Assembly: GCA_039090855.1 (NCBI GenBank)
Contig: CM077002.1
Coordinates: 82,836,194 to 82,900,193 of the forward strand
Length of the DNA stretch: 64,000 nucleotides
Direction of reading: 5' to 3'
Source of the DNA: Macrothele yani
Taxonomy: Eukaryota > Arthropoda > Arachnida > Araneae > Macrothelidae
Part shown: piece after piece, positions 10,405 through 21,490 of the stretch
Position numbering within the stretch: the first letter of the stretch is position 1
Layout: each line of letters begins with the position of its first letter
Notes under the pieces: model-generated
The model's input: the letters and a program-made list of their open reading frames with translations, nothing else
Databases searched by the model: none
Told to the model about the DNA's origin: nothing
Made by a program: the position numbers and the translations under genes

Positions 10405-11300
10405 ATACATTAGGTAACGCGACTTGGCATTAAGCGGAAAAGTCCGCAGATGGTGTCCTGAGGTAACGTTGACAATGTGTCCACAATTCGTCGATATTGC
10501 AAGGGGGTCGTGTAGAAACGTTAAGTCGTTTTCCAATGACCTCCCACAAGTTCTCTATTAGGCAAACGTCTGAGAACCTGGCTGGCCAGGGTAGCACCTG
10601 GACACCTTGTAGGCTCTGTCTGTTGATATCGGCAGTGTGCAGACGGGCCTTATCTTGTTGAAACTGGGCATCAGGGATGCCATGGAGATACGGCAAATGA
10701 ATGGGCTGCAGCACCTCACCGACGTATCGTCGTACTGTCGCTGCACCCATTTTACGGACAAGCTGTGAACGACTGTTGAAACTGATAACTGCTCAAGCCA
10801 TGACACCAGGTCGAGGAGCCATATGTCGCTCACAGATGGCAGCAAGATCACCCTGGTGACCACTCCGTCTCCAGACTTTCAATTGGCTATCATCGAGGCT
10901 GAGACAGAAGCAAGGCTCTTCCCCTGAATACGACATGTTTCCATTCGTCTCGCCACGTATGTAGGGTACGGCACCGCTGCAACCTTGCACGACGATGTGC
11001 TGCGGTGAGTATCAGACGTAAACTGGTCTCAGACAATCTGCGATTCAGAGTCTGTGTCGATACTGGAATGTCCATAGCTGCCTGCACACCTCATCAAATG
11101 TTGTCCGCTGTGGATTGTTGACTGATACGGCTTGCCATCGAATGTGAAGATCGAGGCGTTCGGACGTACGTATGCCTACGTGCAGTAGTCCCACTACGGC
11201 AACGCCCGTTACCTTTCTTCAACTATACTGTCACCACATTTGGCTGACAGCTGTTGCATCCCGATGGGACGCATGCCTCAACCAACCGGAAGTAGCCAAA
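10405..11300 (-). mobile_element. Tc1-C: Tc1-like element, ends lost
   Basis: Recognised only through the decayed transposase. No matching terminal repeats were found on either side, so the limits are approximate. It belongs to the same short-spacer group as Tc1-H by its catalytic region. Confidence 0.65.
10430..11150 (-). pseudogene. Tc1-C transposase remnant
   Basis: Minus-strand pieces in several frames. LNRRLSETSLRLILTAAHRR is the DNA-binding/linker region and WRDEWKHVVF precedes the first catalytic site. Further on are QQDKARLHTADINRQ and LIENLWEVIGKRL. The first catalytic Asp is not preserved (the site reads FSGEEPCF). I count 32 residues between the second D and E. Frameshifts and stops are frequent. 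Confidence 0.75.
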
Positions 11301-13572
11301 TGATGAAGTCGCTGATAAAGGTGTCTGTATGACGCTGCGATTCCAGATGACGTCGCTTAAGGTTTCGCAATCCTTACACATGTTCTTGCCACCGATATCA
11401 ATTCGATGCTGTAGTCCACATACCCAGGTGAGTGCAACTAGACTTAGCTACGTGAAGTCACTTTGCCCTTTTGTCTCCCTCACCTATCGCGTGATTGGTT
11501 CTGCGATCATTTACAAAACGTAACTTTCTACACATACCCATCAATTTGCATGGCGCTCCAACAAATACTTTCTGGTTTGGCATTATCTACGTGGAACAGT
11601 GTATTAATAAATAGGAATGATAAAAATGAAACTTTCAGTTCAAGTAGTTCTGAAGGAATTGCAGATACAGACGCCATACCTTCAACACGTTTTCTGTCAA
11701 ACAGGATCCTTAGCACACGAACTTATTCTTCTGCCACTGAAACGTAGTGACGGCTGGTGACTACGTGCTAGCATGCTAAAAAATGTTCATTGCGATCCGT
11801 AGTGTTTATCGTAGAGGAAAGTACATGCAAAAAATTTGCTGCCAGCACAAAATCTGATTTTGAACTGGGCCGTATCCAAGAAAGCTCATGTTCGCGTATC
11901 GGTCTTTCGTGCTGTGTATAGGGACAGCGACAACAGTGTGGCTCTCCTTCTGCGTACGGCACAACCCCCTTGGGTTTTCTCAAGCAGTATACGATGAACT
12001 CTATGAACTTGCAGCGTGCTGAACTTCTCTGAGCACGGTAGCCAGCAGCAAACTACGGTGAGATCTCCCTCCCGTCTTTCTCCCATCGGAACTGGGGACA
12101 GTGCAAAGGGTAACTATTTTACCCACAATCCCTACAGGATGCGGTAGCTGACCAAGACAGGAGGAAAGCTCATATAATTGTTAGAGTGTTCTCAAGAAAT
12201 GTGAGCGATCATTCAGTTAAATTCTTCTTATGTGCTTCTATTTTTTGTTCTTTGTAGTGAATTTTCGCAATTTTTTAATTTCTTGAATGGCGACTGCCAT
12301 TAGTTCAGTAGATTCTTTGTTAAAACGACCGTTTTCTACAAGAACTTTAGTAGTGGGAACAATTGAGGTAAAATTCTTAGGATCCTGAGTAAAAGTAAAG
12401 ATAAATCCTAAGTAAACTTCTTAGGATGCATGATTTTTGGGGAGGGCTTAAAAATGAAGCTTGATCTATGTGCAAATATTTATAGTTTTCTGTATTTCAT
12501 AGACTCTTTATAGTATAATACGTAGAGTAATTTAGTTAATTCATGTTTAATATTTTCAAAAATGCATTAAAATTACAAATAATAAGTTTGCAAAGGTGAC
12601 TGTACACTGAAAGAAAAATAAGATACCGTAAAATATTTCCCATTAAAAATACGGAAACAAAAAACGTATTTTCCAAAAAAACCTGAAAGAAAATTCTTTT
12701 TTAGATGACCTACAACTGAATGTTTTCTGGGCGATTGAAGTCATCGCAGATTAATAAATCCGTACATTCTGTAAAATATTAGGCTTAATATTTTGCCGAA
12801 AATATAGTTATAAATTTAACCACTAACACTAAAGGGGCGATAAATGTTATTACTGACGCTTAAAAGGTGAAAAAATTTTTAATGATTCATATTAATTAAT
12901 ATTAATTTGTATATAATTACGGAAAACATCTGGAGTTGCCTTTGTTTTTCTTTTGTTAATCTTTTTTCGGCGGATGTTGGAGTCAAAGCCCATTGAGTCC
13001 CAGTTCCAAGATCTTTGTTCGAAGGGGGAGGGGGGGGAGCCATAGCACGTACATTTTCAGCGTCACGAGCTGCCACTGCTAAAACAGATTCTGTATAATT
13101 TTATTTCTGCCCATTCCCATTCCCATTTGAATTTTGTACACATTTCGTTCATTTGCGACAAAGTATCCTTAAGTTCACCTTCGCCCTCAGACAGCAATAC
13201 TGTAAACATGGGTACCAGTTCACACATGCTGTTCAGTTCCCAATGCAAACGAGAATTATATTAGTATCAGTATCACACATTCATGCACTCATGCAGATGA
13301 TGAAAATTTAACCCTGTAAAACCATCTTGACGAAAATATAACCCTGTCAACGTAACCAACTCGGCAGATGTCCATTTGTCAGCACACACGCTCTGATACA
13401 AATACACAAATAAGTTCATGTAATTAAGCAAATCCCCATTTATCTCATTATTTTCCAAAATTTTTCGCACAAGCATGTTCCTTGTTTCAAAGCTTTCCAG
13501 AGAAACTCTCTATCATGTGTCACACAGCACAATGCTTGAATGTTCCAACGCTTCTTGAAAAACGGTCCATCA
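11301..13572. other. Unrecognised AT-rich DNA
   Basis: About 2.3 kb without clear features. Minus-strand ORFs at 13273-13476 and 13063-13248 read on from one another with protein-like composition (for example LLNYMNLFVYLYQSVCADKW) and could be a decayed gene, but I recognise no family. Confidence 0.4.
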
Positions 13573-15119
13573 TACACAGCTTAAAGGACGAGACGGTTTT
13601 TCGAATGTAACGTCGTGCAAAAGTGCTCCACATCGACTCAAATCGTACCATAAGATCCCCAAGATGTAAGAATATGGGACAAGTGAGCAAAACCGTCCAA
13701 ACGAGGAATCCAAAGGATTCAAAGGCACTTTATTGAAAAGATAGCTTCGAGCACAACTGGGCAGAAGACAGAAACGTCCATGTGACAGGCGACTGCCAAG
13801 AAAAATCCAGTCTTTAGTAGGGGATATGATCACCCCTAACTGCGTTGCAGGATTTACAACGTCTGTCCATGCTGAGGACGAGGTTATCAAGGAGCTGTTG
13901 AGGCATCGCGGCCCATTCCTCTTGTAGCGCCAATCACAGCTGCGGAATCGTTGCTGGCGGCTGGTGACGTGCTGCCAAGCGTCTCCCGAGAAGGTCCCAT
14001 ACGTGTTCGATTGGATTTAGGTCCGGGGACCTTGTGGATCAATCCATGCGTTGAATATCTTCACTCTTCAACAGCTCTGCGACAGCCACTCTACGGTGAG
14101 GTGTAGCGTTGTCGTCCATTAAGAGGAACTCAGGACCCATAGCACCTCTAAATAGACGCACGTGAGGCAGAAGAACCTAGGTACAATAGCGGACACCAGT
14201 GACTGAACCTCTTTGGAAAATGTGGAGGTCAGTACAGCTACCAAGCATGATACCGCCCCAAACGAGAACTCCGCCACCTCCAAGCCGGTCCCTTTCGATG
14301 ATGTTGGAGGTGTGATTGCGTGTTCCCTGCTCTCTCCAGATGTGTATACGTCCAGAATCGCTCGTCAGACTAAATCGGCTCTCATCCATAAAGAGAATTC
14401 GACCCCGTTGCTGATGTGTCCAGTTCTTGTGTTCCTGGCACCACAGAAACCGCCGTCTCCGATGAGTAGGCGTTAATGGCACACACCGTACTGGTCATCG
14501 TGCAAATAGACCACCTTTGTGCAGCCTCCTGGCCACGGTAAAACGCGATAACGGACGTCCAGTTGTCTGTTGCATGTGCCTTGCGATTTCTCCCGCTGTC
14601 TGCCGTCTGTCTCTTTTCGCCTGTAGGACAATATACCGTTTGTCCGCCGCCGTGGTTGCTCGTGGACGACCACTGCTAAACTCTCGGACAGCTGTTCCTG
14701 TCATTTAAAATGCTCTCCAAGCTCATGAAACGATGCTATGAGTGATTCCGAACTCCTCGGCCACACTAGTCACACTTCGACCTTCTTCCAACTTCCCAAT
14801 GACGCGACCTCGGGTAAAGTCATCCAGATGTCGTCTACTGGATTGCCTGTTGGCCATATCACACGGTGGCAGCAACTCGACGTCGTTCAAACCGATGTAC
14901 CCCGTGCAATAGCTTTCACCGAATTGCTGAGCGTACACCGTCCGTGTGCTTTACACCCTTCCGACACTCCTCCCCCTACGTCATGCTGCATATATGCGCA
15001 TGCCCTGCCGTTCCGGACCCTATTCTATCTCCTGAGTGGTCTCTCGGTCTGTTCTGCCTGCTCGTTCCGTTGTTATGCTAATTTCTCCTCTTCGTCCTTA
15101 ATTTTTGTACACCAGTGTA
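13573..15119 (-). mobile_element. Tc1-D: Tc1-like element
   Basis: The right end, read inward, is TACACTGGTGTACAAAAATT followed by AAGGACGAAGAGG. The left end is TACACAGCTTAAAGGACGAG, a worn match. TA is present at both limits (13573-13574 and 15118-15119). Length is 1.55 kb, somewhat long for Tc1. The transposase lies on the minus strand between them. Confidence 0.8.
13814..14857 (-). pseudogene. Tc1-D transposase (DD34E), broken
   Basis: It starts at ATG 14857 (MANRQSSRRHLDDFTRGRV), with helix-turn-helix-like VTSVAEEFGITHSIVS. Then come FMDESRFSL (first D), MDDNATPHRRVAV (second D) and LNPIEHVWD (E), with 34 residues between D2 and E counting one stop codon. It ends with the typical LLDNLVLSMDRRC...GDHIPY tail at 13814. 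Stops and frameshifts break it into at least four segments. Confidence 0.85.
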
Positions 15120-15321
15120 TATTCATAAGCTTTAAGTAAACTAAATGCAAAAATTCAGCAAAAGCTTTCTTATCAAAGCACAATACCACCATGGTTCACC
15201 ATAACGCTATCGTTTTCATACTTGCTTTATAAACAGGCTTTGATGTTTATCTCCCTGCTGCTTATCAGCGTCAGGAAATGACCTATCCACATATATTTTT
15301 TTTTCAGAGTACCAGTCCATA
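15120..15321. other. Spacer between two minus-strand Tc1-like elements
   Basis: About 200 bp with no feature recognised. Confidence 0.5.
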
Positions 15322-16543
15322 TACACTGAAGAGCAATTGAATTATAGATACCTGTCTAGTAACGTGTAGCACCACCTTTCGTCCTGATGACGGCGGCGAT
15401 TCGTCTCGGCATGGACTCGACAAGACACCGGAAGCGTTGGGAAGCCATACGGATCCACGACCCCTGAACAAGCTCCCACAGTTCACGAAGATTTGATGGA
15501 GGGGTTCAGAGCCTCGAACATCTCTCTCGATAGCATCCCAGATATGCTCGATGGCATTGAGGTCAGGTGACCTAGCTGGCCAAGGAAGCGAGGTCACGTC
15601 AGTGGAGTGTTCATCCAACCGTTTTGATACAATTCGGGAGCGATGGCACGGTGCATTGTCTTGTTGCAGGATGAGGTCTCCAGTGGGATGTTGAAGAGCA
15701 CAAACGGGAGCAAATGGTCGTCCAGGATATCCCGGTAACGTTGACCTGTGAGGGACGATGTCACACGTACCAGGGTTCCCATTTCAGTCCACGTAAACAG
15801 TCCTTAGACGAGAATGCCACCCCCACCAGCTTGAAGAGTACTCTGCTGGCAAGAAGGTTCCATCGCTTCATGTGTTTTGCGCCGTACTCGTATCCTACCA
15901 TCCGCATGTACCAACGTGAATCTCGACTCATCAGTCCAGGCCACATTTTCCCACATGTCTAGGGTCCAGTGGCGATGTTCCCGCGCCCATGCTAATCTTT
16001 GCACCCTGTGATGTGCGGTCAGCAGCGGAACCCTCGCGGGACGATGGCTTTTGTACCCCATAGCGAGGTGATGATTCTGGATGGTGTGGCTGCCTACACG
16101 TTTTTTTGCACCAGCATTCAATTGCCGAGTGATTTCTTGCACTGGGGCCCGTCTATCCGCTGTTACAATGCGAGCTAGCCGACGATGACCCCGCTGATCC
16201 ACACGCTGTTGTCCACGGCAGTTGGGCCTTGCAGGGATGGTTTTACCGGATTTGATGTACTCATGGTGCATCCGTGGCACAGTGGCTCGTGAAAATCTCA
16301 GTGCCTGTACGACTTCCGAGAGGGAGTGACCCATTCGTCGGGCCTCGACACATTTTCCACGGTGAAATGCGCTTAGATCCTTCGTCTTACCCATACTGCG
16401 TTCGACTCTTACTGATTCCCGTCGCATCACTCCTTTTATTGTCGGATCGTTGCATACGTCATGTCGTTTCCGTTTACAGGGCCGCCTACAGCGCTACATT
16501 TGCATAACGCCAGCTGTCTCTAATTCAATTGCTCTTCAGTGTA
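15322..16543 (-). mobile_element. Tc1-E: Tc1-like element with perfect terminal repeats
   Basis: Both ends read inward TACACTGAAGAGCAATTGAA and continue identically for at least three more bases, with TA at each limit. At 1.22 kb this is one of the better preserved Tc1 copies here. The 5' half of its transposase ORF is still open. Confidence 0.93.
15356..16394 (-). pseudogene. Tc1-E transposase (DD36E type), one stop and a frameshift
   Basis: From ATG 16394 (MGKTKDLSAFHRGKCVEARR) the frame is open to 15804, covering the DNA-binding region and the first catalytic site AWTDESRFTL. A stop follows GGGGILV. After a frameshift come QQDNAPCHRSRIV and LNAIEHIWD. I count 36 residues between D2 and E. 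The tail GGATRY ends at a TAG at 15356. With few lesions, this is probably a fairly young inactivated copy. Confidence 0.88.
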
Positions 16544-17162
16544 TGCTCCATCTAGAAGACGCAAAGGTGTCCAATTAACAACATACAACGCTTCTTCAGC
16601 ATCCTGTTTACTTGTTCCATCATAATTTCTACCTCAAAAAAGTTTCGCAAATTAATTGGGTCTGGCGTTCTACGTCGCTGAATTACTAAATGGAACCGCA
16701 GTGTGTCTGATCTAATATGGTTCTAGATCTGCTTTATACGCATCTTAAGTTTCACCTTTTCCTCCACCGTTCCATCAGTGATACCAAGTACAGACATTCA
16801 ATGGCGACCTCAGTGGGAGTTGTCCAGGGTCTCGGCCTTCCTCGTGTGGTATCGCTTTGTCCTTCTCTTTGTTCTTCGTTATTGGCTCCTTATTTTTAAA
16901 TATATTTGTATATGTTTTTAAATGTATATTTTACGAATCACTGGAAATGCACTTTAATATGGCAGAAATATTTTTATTTCTTCCCAATATTTTGGGAGAC
17001 GTTTTCTCCGATGTATTTTTATTTGCGTCTTCAATATTTTAAGCCACTATAATAAAGAAGTCCTGGGTGCGCCACTGCAGCTATTTGTTTGAATATTTCC
17101 GTCAAAAGTTTAATACTATGGATTCCGATTTGTGATCAGCAGAAACCTAAAGATTTCAATAT
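16544..17162. other. Unrecognised spacer
   Basis: About 620 bp between Tc1-E and the foldback element; two short ORFs of unlikely composition and nothing else visible. Confidence 0.5.
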
Positions 17163-18806
17163 ACACAGGCTTTTTCACGCTTTCCAATCGTAGTTTGAAG
17201 AAGCGTATATGCTTCAGCTTTGTCAGTCTGTCTGTCCGCACGATAACTCGCGTAAAAATGGTTCGATTTCGATGAAATTTTATTACGTGGTAGGGGACAA
17301 CCTGGGAAGGAATTCTATTGAAAATGGGCGAAATGGGTTCGAAAGTCAGGACATAGGAGCTGATCCATTCCATCGCCCTTATACGTCATAACTTACGTAA
17401 AAATGCTTCGATTGCGACAAAACTTTATCATGTTGTTCCGGAGGTATACTGAACTGGTTCTGTTGAATATCGTCGAAATGGGGTCAAAGGTCAAGGCACA
17501 GGAGCGAGATTTATTCCACAGCCATTATCCTCATAACTTGAGTAATGATTTCTGCGTATGTTGGAAAGCGTATCAGAATCAATACATTCATGATTTTACT
17601 AACTTGTTTATTTTACTCATACTGACCCAGAGGCTAGAACTGCTGAACATTTTGTCACATTCTATAATACAGTACAGCAAGGATAACTGGCATACGCACC
17701 AATAAATCATATTCTGTATCTCTTCGCCACAAGAAGCATCTGCACTGTGAACATACTGTTGTTTCATTTTTCGGTTCATCTAAACATTCTATTGTGAAGG
17801 TTTCTCTACAATATGTTTTGTGTAAACCATAATTATTGGCCAACATCGAGTGCAGCGGAACAAATATGCCCGGTGGGATGATCTCAGGATTCTTTATGCA
17901 AGCCCCCACCATGTTACCAGTTTTCTTTTCTCCCACTAATTCATCCATTTGCGCTCAGAAAGTAACCGCCATATATCTCAGTGGAATAAGGGTTTTATTT
18001 CTTTCTCGGTCTTCTGTGAGATGGTTGAGAACTAATATTGGTTTAATAAATCCTGCCCCCAGGTTATGACGCTAAAAAGCAAATAGTTTCATAATAGAAC
18101 TTATTCACCAGTTCACCAGCGTCTGGGACAAGATCAGAGTTCACTGAAGCCAGCAATGCATGTAAGCTACTAATCAACCAAAACTGAAGTTTGGTAAGCG
18201 GAAATTAGGAAAAGACAAGTTAGTAAAATCATGCAATGCATTGGTTATGATACGCTTTCTAACATACCAGAAATCATTACTCAAGTTACCAGGATAATGG
18301 CTGTTGAATAAATCTCGCCCCAGTGTCCTGACCTTTCATCCTATTTCAATAATATTACACAGAATTGATTCAGTGTAATTCCAGAACAACATACTAAAGT
18401 TTTGTCGAAATAGAAGCATTTTTACGTAACTTATGACGCATAAGGGCAGTGGAATGGATCCCGCTCCTATGTCATGACCTTTGATCCCATTTCGCCCATT
18501 TTCAACAGGAGTTTTTCTCAAATGGTCCCCTACCACATACCAAACTTTCATTGAACTCGAACCACTTTTACGCAAGTTATGACGCATAAGAGCAATGGAA
18601 TGTATCCCGCTCCTATGTCCTGACTTTTGTCCCCATTTCGCCCATTTTCTATAGGGTTGGTCCCCAGGTGGTCCCCTACCACATACTAAAATTTCATCGA
18701 AATCGAATCATTTTTACTGGAGTTATCGTGTGGACGGACGGACGGACGAACAAAGCTGGAGCATATACGCTTCTTCAACCTACGGTTGGAAAGCGTAAAA
18801 AGACTG
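17163..18806. mobile_element. Foldback-type element with long subrepeat arms
   Basis: The left arm (about 17163-17611) and right arm (about 18213-18806) are inverted copies. Both outer ends have CTTTTT(C)ACGCTTTCCAA then GAAGAAGCGTATATGCT, and both inner ends have AAGTTAGTAAAATCATG in opposite orientation. Each arm contains direct subrepeats with ACTT(A)CGTAAAAATG and AAATGGGGTCAAAGGTCA-type blocks; the right arm has one more. A unique centre of about 600 bp separates them. The architecture resembles Drosophila FB elements, a comparison by structure only. No target duplication was identified. Confidence 0.8.
17655..17948 (-). CDS. 97-codon ORF in centre of the foldback element, unknown
   Basis: ATG with favourable context (GCAAATGG) begins MDELVGEKKTGNMVGACIKN. 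The middle is protein-like, with a CSQCRCFLW cysteine cluster near residues 69-77. It lies wholly in the single-copy centre between the inverted arms, where an element-encoded gene would sit. I recognise no domain. It may be an exon, a captured host fragment or a chance ORF. No intron signals could be fixed. Confidence 0.35.
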   Translation of the reverse strand: MDELVGEKKTGNMVGACIKNPEIIPPGIFVPLHSMLANNYGLHKTYCRETFTIECLDEPKNETTVCSQCRCFLWRRDTEYDLLVRMPVILAVLYYRM

Positions 18807-19387
18807 TACGTTCTGTTTAAACACCAGTATTTTACTTTAGTCTTTCAGTGAGGCTTAAGTTATTTTTTCTCCGTTCTGCCATTAACGAGATAGTTTACTT
18901 GTTAATTGTTTTAAAGTCAAATATGATAAAATGTAGTCTTGCTGCTAACTCTGACTTTCTATACTAGTTATCATCTCCTGTAGGAATATTTTCAACGGGT
19001 TGAAAACTTGAACATACTCAGTGCTGGAAAGTAGCATGCTACTATTAGCGACGTTACAGAAGTGCGCTAATTTTATTGCAGTTTGTAACGTAGTTTAACT
19101 ACAAAAATAAAAAATAAGGCAGTTTTATTTGTAATCCGTTACAAAAGTAAAGTAGTTGTGACGAAATTTCACGCTACATTGAACGCTTTTTCTGGCTATG
19201 AGGCATAAATTTTGCTATGACAGCAGGAAATGTTTCTGTCAAATTCAGCGTGACCGGCAGAATTAACGTTGTAAAGCGTGATACATGACCTTTGCAATGA
19301 TACGTTGAAGGTCACAACCTTGGGTGGAACATAAAAGGGAAGAACTTTAGAAAGATAAGGAAAAGGGGCAGAAACACACAAATACAG

Positions 19388-19421
<34 letters not shown>

Positions 19422-21185
19422 AGTCACGACTGTCAACCCTGTTGTGAGGATATTCTCTCAGTAAGCATTGTGCTTGAATTTCAGTTCCGTATGTTAATGC
19501 ATTTTGCTTGATTAATTCACAGTTTCTTTCATTAGCGATTCATTAGCTCTGAAACATAACTTCCTTGGCCAGTCTACAACAATTATTTCAAATCGAAAAA
19601 CAAAACAGCTCACGGAAACTACGTTGAACGCTACATTAAATGTGAACCAGGAAGAAAAATCCTTCGGGCTTCAAAATCATCCTCGTCCAACTTCCTGCAT
19701 TAGTACAATAACGTATATTATATTTTAACTTTCCTTTAGAGTTTCTTTTTCTATGTAAATTTGAGTTCGTTCTCTTATACATTTTCAAACCTTAACGTTA
19801 TGTCTTTTCCCTCAAACGAGAATGATGTTGGCAACACACTGAGGTCGGAACAAGAGTGACGTATGAATGTATGTGATAAGAACGTTAGATAAAAATGCGA
19901 TACAGAGGTAGCTTTGTGTGTGGAGATATTAGAACGTTACTGAGGTTTGATTGTAAACCTCTTGAGTAAGATATGAGAAGTGGTGTGTACCTCGCCTTGC
20001 TATGTTTCGGATTTCGTTTAATGTTGCTGGACCAATAAAAGGTTGACGAAAGTTAGACTTCTGTATATGTTTCGTCTGGTCTTTGTAAAAGCATTACTTT
20101 AACATGAGCTATCCGGCACAATTAGTTGCATCGCATTTACCCTTAGAACATCTATTCAATGCGGAAATCTTACATAACGTAAAAAGGGTTACGTTATAGT
20201 ACGCCAAATTCTTTCTTTTTCTCTCTCTCTCTCTCTCACTCTTAGCTTCGAACAGATCTATTAGAATGATGATTCATTCCTTTTTTCTCCCCAGGGTTTT
20301 CCTATTTGCGAAGTCTTTACAAGAACGACAAAAAAAAAGTGCGTTTTCATTCATCGCTGAATATAATGCAGTCAACATTTTTACAGTTTCTACCTTTTCA
20401 TGACATGCAACTTTTCCGTTAAATGATTAAATGGCGTAAACAGAAATTTTGGTTCATCATCATGTCTTCGGTTTTAGATTTCTGGTTCAAATTTGTTTTT
20501 TATTTCATCTAATGGCATCAGTCTTGAAGATTCTGCAGGTACTTCATCTTTCCCTGGTGTTTTTTTTTCTTTTTTTGTCAAATAAAACGGTGTTCGAAAA
20601 CGGAAAACTTCTATTATTATTTTTATCACGGTAAGTGGCACTGCATTGAGTCTGCCTATAACGAACGAATGTGCCCCTCATTGGCGTTCAGTAGAACAAT
20701 AGATATTCTCGATTCTCAGTGTAGAGAAATGTTCATGGTTTACTGACCAAACTGCTGAAAATTACATGAATTCAATATTTCGGAGTGAAAGTAATATAAT
20801 TTTTGTAACTCATACAAGACGTTAAAAAAGAACGAAAATGAGCAAAAAATTAAAATTCTTTAAGGATATTGAACAATCTCCATCCACCTTTGAGGTTTTT
20901 GTAAGTTTTTGCTTATTTTTAGCGCTCGCTTTTTTTAATGAGTAAGTTAGAAATGTCATAAAGTGTTAACATATAGCGCTTGAATCTTAGTGTTATGTTA
21001 CCGCGGAATTCTCCCTATTCCGGCAACATTTAACTTAAATGTTAATCTTAGCAAATAAGCGATATGCAAATTCAAACTTATTTAAAAAAAAAAAAAGGAG
21101 AAAACATATTTTATTAATAATGAATTATAGTTAAAGTCGAGCAAGGTTTTTTAATTATTTTTCTCTTCGCTCCGAAAATTAGATC
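18807..21185. other. Mostly unrecognised DNA with microsatellites and a hAT-like end
   Basis: Contains (CA)n at 19389-19419 and a CT-rich run near 20220-20238. At 19018 begins CAGTGCTGGAAAGTAGCATG, which resembles hAT terminal repeats and matches in type the inverted CCCCAGCACTG end at 36182-36192. No partner end or transposase is visible nearby. Confidence 0.45.
19389..19419 (+). repeat. (CA)n microsatellite
   Basis: About 15 uninterrupted CA units. Confidence 0.95.
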
Positions 21186-21490
21186 AGATCATATTTAGAG
21201 GATTTTAGGAAGGGAGTGTCTGATCCCAGGTCTTAAACAACCCTTAGAAATAGGAAGCTAGGAGATTTGGGCTAGAGTGCCCGATAGGAAAGAGACACGA
21301 AAGCGAGGTAGAAAGGGGGAGAAATACGCCTTATTTATTACCGGGAGCCAGTACCCGAGGGCCGACGGCTTAACGGGCCCATCCGACGCACGGCGGATAT
21401 TTAGTGGTTCGACCATTCGTACCTGCCTGGGATCGAACCCGATGCCTTCTCCGTGACTGTCACGAACGTTGACCACTAGCCTCCCCCCCC
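21186..21490 (-). mobile_element. SINE-B copy
   Basis: Minus-oriented copy closely matching the SINE-B at 5805-6114 through the body (CTAGAGTGCCCGATAGGAAA and the GCCCATCCGACGCACGGCGG block). Box B reads GGTTCGATCCC. The box A end is eroded into a poly-C run at about 21483-21493. The 3' end begins near GATCAGATCATAT at 21185. Confidence 0.85.

Noticed and set aside
13063..13476. Decayed minus-strand gene
   Set aside because: Protein-like composition over two ORFs, but no family recognised and no splice sites fixed.
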